Shown here piece after piece: positions 59,283 to 64,000 of a stretch of DNA of 64,000 nucleotides. Every line of letters begins with the position of its first letter. Positions within the stretch are counted from its first letter, which is position 1. The notes beneath the pieces were generated by a model. That model was given only the letters and a program-made list of their open reading frames with translations. It did not search any database and had not been told where the DNA came from. The stretch comes from Euryodendron excelsum (Eukaryota > Streptophyta > Magnoliopsida > Ericales > Pentaphylacaceae): the NCBI GenBank assembly GCA_033060915.1, contig CM065390.1, positions 15,615,001 through 15,679,000 on the forward strand. Direction: 5' to 3'. Made by a program: the position numbers and the translations under genes.

Positions 59283-61273
59283 ATGGCTGGAGGCAGCGGA
59301 GAGCGTTCTTTGGAAGAGACGCCAACGTGGGCTGTGGCAGTGGTCTGTTTTGTGCTGGTTGCGATATCAATTGTCATTGAGCATGTCATTCACCTCATTG
59401 GATCGGTACATGCTCAACTTCCATTCAAAATCTTCAAAAACCAAGCTTCAAATCTTCTCCATTTCTTTTTCATCATCGTTGAAAGAGCTCTCATATCATA
59501 TTATAATAGCTCTAATACCATGTTGAAATAAAGAGAATAAGAGAGAGAGAAGAACCTAAAAAAATAACAGAATTTCTGTATCATAATGTATTGTGTAAGC
59601 TTAATATATATAACTTTCTATTGAGAGAGCCTTGAAATATAAGCTTAAGGGGAGTGCAGAATAATTATAAAAAATAAGAAACTATAACAGGAAACTATAG
59701 AACTAGAAAAATTATGTTATACAGTTTAACAGTCATGTTGATTTGCACTTATGTTTCTTTAACCCTTTGCAGTGGTTAAGAAGAAGACACAAGCCAGCTC
59801 TCTATGAAGCGCTCGAAAAGATCAAAGCAGGCGAACCCATCCTCTGATCATGACGGTTCTTGCTAGCTAGCAGATGAATTCAACCGTGTTGATTATGGTT
59901 TTAACATTTTTTTTTTGTTTTTTGGTGTATTCAGAGCTTATGCTGTTGGGGTTTATATCACTGCTCCTATCAGTAGGACAAGAACGCATCGCTGAAATAT
60001 GTATTTCCAAGAAACTTGGAAACTCTTGGCGTCCTTGCAAGGATGATTCAGAATATGAATCAGAAACAGAATATAAAGACGAATGTACAGCGAAGGTATG
60101 GCTTTGTCTTTATTCTTTGTTTGCCCTTGTATATAATCAAAGCACACCCTCGCGACCTTTGCTTTTGCCAGCTTAAGTGAATTTGAGTAGTACGAAACCT
60201 AAGATTATTGTTAGGATCAAGCGTTTAAATAATTGCTTTTAGTCAATGCGCAATTTTATTTCTTAAAACTTTCACAGTAGCTAGCATCTCGACTGTGCGC
60301 ACGTGACAAGATGCTGAATTTGGCCCTTCAGACTTCCGTCCAACAATCCCCCAGCACCTACCCACAAGCAGCATGCCCTCCAGGGGAGTTGAACTTGTGA
60401 CCTGCTCTGATACCAATTGTTATAATCAAGCACTTACCACTGTATTAAAAACAATTGCTTTTAGTTAAGGCACAACTTTATTTTTTTAAACTTTCACAGT
60501 AACCAATGTTCCGTCTCGACTACACGTATGCGACATGAGACTGGACTTGACCCTCCAGGCCTCCGCCCAACAATTATTAGTGGCAGAATTAGAAAATTCA
60601 TCCGCAATTATTAATAAAAATTCAGAAATTTCTTTTTATAATCAACAATAGAGTACTTAACTTTTGTATATATGTAAGCTTATATATATATTCGGGATTT
60701 TAATTCAAAATAACTATTTAAAAGCGGTAATTTTAGAGGGAACAAATTGAGAGGAATCTCATAAATTCTAGTGAAAATTGCACTTTTAAAAATTTGGTGG
60801 ACATTTGTAAATTCCATAGAGGCAAATTAAGAATTTTTTTAAAAAATGAAGTAAAAAATTCAATTTACAAAAATTTGAGGAGGCAGTTGCTCCTCTTGGC
60901 CTGCATTGGCTCGGTCCGGAATATTACAATGTTGATCCATTGAACTAGATGTAAGAGGAATTATTAAGAAGTTGCACCAAGGATAGGATTCGAACCTACG
61001 GCCAATAAAAAATTTGACACATTAGGATTAAGGGGATTGGGGTCAGTTTTCCTTTGATGCTTTCTTGATTTCAATTTGTCTAATTAGTTAATTATATACA
61101 TTCTTTTTCGCAGGGTAAAGTCCAATTTGTTTCTGCATATGGTATCCATCAACTCCATATATTCATCTTTGTCTTAGCCCTTTCTCATGTGCTCCACTGT
61201 ATTATCACGTTGGGATTGGGTACACTTAAGGTAGATATATTATTTACCTACAAAACTTTGTTAAGTAAAGATG

Positions 61274-61344
<71 letters not shown>

Positions 61345-63766
61345 GTTTGTGGGAATTGCAGATGAGAAAATGGAAGGGGTGGGAGGATGAAACCAAGACA
61401 TTGGAATACGAGTACTATAATGGTACGTGGTTACTTCCCAAATCAAGCCAGATGGGTCAATGATCTTACACTTTAGGTACCCAGATTTTGTTTTGTTCGA
61501 TAACATACAATAAGATGACTTAATGGTTGCAGATCCGGAGAGGTTTAGGTATGCAAGGGAGACATCGTTCGGACGTAGGCATTTGAAATTCTGGAGTCGA
61601 TCGCCAGTTCTACTTTGGATAGTAAGAGCATTCGACCTTTTTCTTTTTCGTCAATGACTCAATGCCTTCTGACTTTGTTTAAGTCTGATAATTATGAATA
61701 ATGAAAAAATAATGTTATACAAACAAAAAATTTATACAAAATGATGTATCTTCATGAAAGGTTTTTACTTCAACATAAATACCTACTATAATGGCTTTTA
61801 ATTACAAAATTACTACTGTCACATCATTTTATATGCAAATTTTGTATGAATTTTTTTTGTAAAAATAACATTTTTCACAATGAAATATTATAATTACAAG
61901 GTGCTTGTGGGCAATGTATGTGCAGTCATGCACAAAAGAACTAAAAGATTCAATAATCGAACCAATTCACCCTCTATATATGCATTCCGTTCGGTCCTAC
62001 ATTTTGAAAAGTGTAATGCTATACAAACAGAAAGGTTTATACATAATTTATTAATAAAATGATATGATTAGATAAGAGTCATTTACTTTACAAAACACTT
62101 ATCATGATAGTTATCAATTATAATAATGTCACTGCCACATCATTTTGATGGACTTTTTCTTACAATTTTTCTGACCAATAGCATTTCCTTTTAACAATGG
62201 CCAGACCAAGAAAATTACTTCAGCACTCATGTTAGCATTTATGGCGAACTGACTTTAGAATTGATCGGAACCAGCTCAAGTGGGTTCAATTTGGTTTTGT
62301 GTCTAATCATCCAGAACTGATCAAGATCAATTTAGTTATGGATTTAGCACGGACTGACCCAATCTAATTGTATCTCGTTTATGAGATAATCAAATGTAGC
62401 TTGCAAAATCATGTCCATTTATTGTAGATAGCAATGTATCTTCCCACTTGCATGATATATAGAAGATAATAATGGGCGATGTACAATTTCGGTATAAACT
62501 ATCAGTTGCTATATAAATAAAAAAATCATATATAACTTATTACTAGAATAAGATAGTTGAATTAGAGTCATTCACTTAAATATAAAACACTTATCATGAT
62601 GACTCTTATTTACAAAATTATCATTGTTACATTATTCTGATTAGATTTTATGTACATATTTCTTTTTGCACATCCTAACGTGCAACCACCTCCTTTGCAT
62701 ACGCTCTTGGTGAGACCATTAGCAATTCCTATTGTGCTTTCCTCAAAGAAACATAAGATAGTAACATTTGTATCATATTATAAAGTATATATCATAGGGC
62801 ATTTTTATATTTCTTGGTTAATGCATGCCACTAATTTCTGGATTTGTTACAAAGCTAGAGGACTAAGAAATTAGACAACTTGTAATTATGAAACCCACAG
62901 CCTTCACGATCTGCATATTTGAAATGAACCACTTCTCAATTTTTAGCCTATAAGCATCTCTACTATTTTCTACTTTATTTATTTGGCAATTATTCTTTCA
63001 GATTAAAGCACTTAGTTATTAAGCTAAGCAGTTTATGAGAACTCCCCAGTTCAAGTTAAAGATAAATTACACAGTTCGGTTGTTGGTCTGGTTCAAATAA
63101 TAACTTCATGTAGTCACTGAACAACTGGCAAAGTTAACAAAATGTTTGAATGTATGTGCGTATAAGCTTAAAAAATATATAGAATAAGTGGCTAAGTTTC
63201 AAAATATTGCAATTGTTGATTGTAACATTAACTTGAAATTAGGTCATTAATGGAGTCAACTTCTTTTATTTTTTCTAATTGTATGTTTTTATCTGTGACA
63301 ACTAGATGTGTTTCTTCAGACAATTCATTACCTCAGTTGCAAAAGTGGATTACCTGACCCTGAGACATGGCTTTGTCATTGTAAGTAACATATATATATA
63401 TATATATAGGTTGATCAGCCACATGCCAATATTAGCATGAAAGGTTTATCCCTTTCATACTCATTACAAGGAGTTCTAATATACAATTATGTGAATTCCA
63501 GGCACATTTAGCACCTGAAAGTCAAAAGAAATTCGATTTTCAGAAATACATCAGCAGATCACTTGAAGAAGATTTCAAAGTTGTAGTGGGAATAAGGTTG
63601 GCCCTTTCAACTATTTTGAAAACCCTTTTTGTTTATATGATTGATTATTTTTCTTACGTTATTAACCTCATATCCTGAACTTATATAACCATTTTTTTTG
63701 TTTTGTCTATGTGCAGTCCAATTATATGGCTCTGTGCAGTGTTGTTCCTTCTAACCAATACCCATG
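59283..63766 (+). CDS. MLO-like seven-transmembrane protein (partial, nine exons, continues past the window)
   Basis: Exons 59283-59405, 59773-59830, 59935-60095, 61114-61230, 61362-61422, 61533-61621, 63306-63380, 63502-63596 and 63717-63766 join in phase for 276 codons plus one base. MLO proteins are plasma-membrane proteins that act in calcium signalling; some are powdery-mildew susceptibility factors. Conserved blocks are [16 protein letters not shown] (TM1), [20 protein letters not shown] (TM2), [15 protein letters not shown] (TM3), [42 protein letters not shown] and DFKVVVGIS. The first extracellular loop is short, with its Cys retained. The C-terminal calmodulin-binding tail is outside the window. 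All introns are GT-AG except intron 2, which appears to be GC-AG (59831-59934); retaining it would give a TGA at 59845. The wording resembles clade V/VI members, from memory. A functional gene is likely, subject to intron 2. Confidence 0.92.
60230..60575. repeat. Direct repeat of about 120 bp in MLO intron 3
   Basis: AATTGCTTTTAGT...TTTCACAGTA...CGTCCAACAA at about 60231-60350 recurs at 60451-60575 with moderate divergence. The rest of intron 3 holds a degenerate MITE-like stretch (about 60576-60920). Confidence 0.65.
61276..61341. repeat. (CT)n microsatellite in MLO intron 4
   Basis: About 33 CT units fill half of a 131-bp intron and end 20 bp before its splice acceptor. Confidence 0.95.
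61706..61875 (+). mobile_element. MITE family M, copy i (MLO intron 6)
   Basis: AATGTTATACAAACAAAAAA start, GGCTTTTAATTACAAAATT middle, AAATAACATT end. Confidence 0.7.
62007..62190 (+). mobile_element. MITE family M, copy j (MLO intron 6)
   Basis: TAATGCTATACAAACAGAAA start, AAACACTTATCATGATAG middle, TAGCATTTCC end. Confidence 0.75.
62498..62665 (+). mobile_element. MITE family M, copy k (MLO intron 6)
   Basis: TTGCTATATAAATAAAAA start, AAAACACTTATCATGATGAC middle, TACATTATTCTGATTAGATT end. Confidence 0.65.
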
Positions 63767-64000
63767 GTAAGGCACACACCAACTTTTATTATGTGAGTTA
63801 AACGAGAGCCTTGGTACTTATCATTCCACATTATGACTTCTTACCTTTGTAGAAATTTTGAAAAAAAAAAAATTATTACAGCTCTCCATTAGTTTTGATT
63901 TAATGGAGATTTATCATAGTTGTAATTTTATCTCTACTTCGCCCCCAAACTAATTTGAAATCAAACTTGGGTCACTCACCACTTAACTAGAATTCTGGAT
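63767..64000 (+). other. MLO intron 9, running off the window
   Basis: Begins with a GTAAGG donor. No further MLO exon is seen before the window ends. Confidence 0.75.

Noticed and set aside
60960..61000. SINE or tRNA remnant (GGTTCGAATCC on the minus strand)
   Set aside because: A B-box-like match exists, but the A-box-like match is on the wrong side and there is no tail or duplication.

Overview
The window is eukaryotic nuclear DNA from a flowering plant, most likely a eudicot. It is AT-rich, and its genes have GT-AG introns and belong to plant-specific families: a plant-type tetraspanin, MLO and a serine carboxypeptidase-like (SCPL) gene. The intergenic space is stacked Ty1/copia and Ty3/gypsy LTR retrotransposons plus many small MITEs. 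No rRNA or tRNA gene, CRISPR array or bacterial-type operon is seen.

Layout. 1-20 kb is a retrotransposon nest. An Athila-like Ty3/gypsy element (decayed gag, protease, RT, RNase H and integrase, 9.2-18.4 kb, then a 3' LTR) is interrupted in gag by a Sirevirus-like copia element (1694-9156). That copia element carries the right end of a giant LTR (1-1693) and a minus-strand solo LTR (3405-5069, duplication CTTCA). The Athila integrase is split by another solo LTR (13695-15350, duplication CTCGT). 20-25.4 kb holds a dead SCPL gene full of MITEs. 26.2-36.5 kb is a gag-only Sirevirus-like element with both LTRs, split by a 4.9-kb giant solo LTR (27320-32216). 38.7-41.25 kb is an intact three-exon tetraspanin gene (TET5/6 type). 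Its last intron, last exon and 3' flank are duplicated in tandem (40.2-43.0 kb and 43.2-56.7 kb). The second copy was later invaded by a complete copia element (43650-54552, duplication TCATT), whose 5' LTR was in turn hit by a 4.8-kb giant solo LTR (43979-48781, duplication CTGTT). 57.5-58.4 kb is a fold-back element. 59283 to the right edge is the 5' part (nine exons) of an MLO gene.

Main observations. (1) The LTRs, although from several families, mostly carry a cluster of short palindromes or inverted repeats shortly upstream of a TATA box, and the palindrome differs between copies of one family. (2) The Sirevirus-like element has a second copy of that palindrome-TATA module inside its body, just upstream of an extra ORF lying in the env position after pol. 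This may be an internal promoter. (3) The copia element at 43.6-54.6 kb has 12 in-frame stops in gag and pol but no frameshift in pol, as expected from deamination of methylated C. (4) MLO intron 2 appears to use a GC donor.

Only the tetraspanin and MLO genes look functional. They are adjacent, on the same strand, about 18 kb apart, and nothing in the sequence links their functions. Everything else is transposon or pseudogene. Family and lineage names come from motif recognition without database searches.
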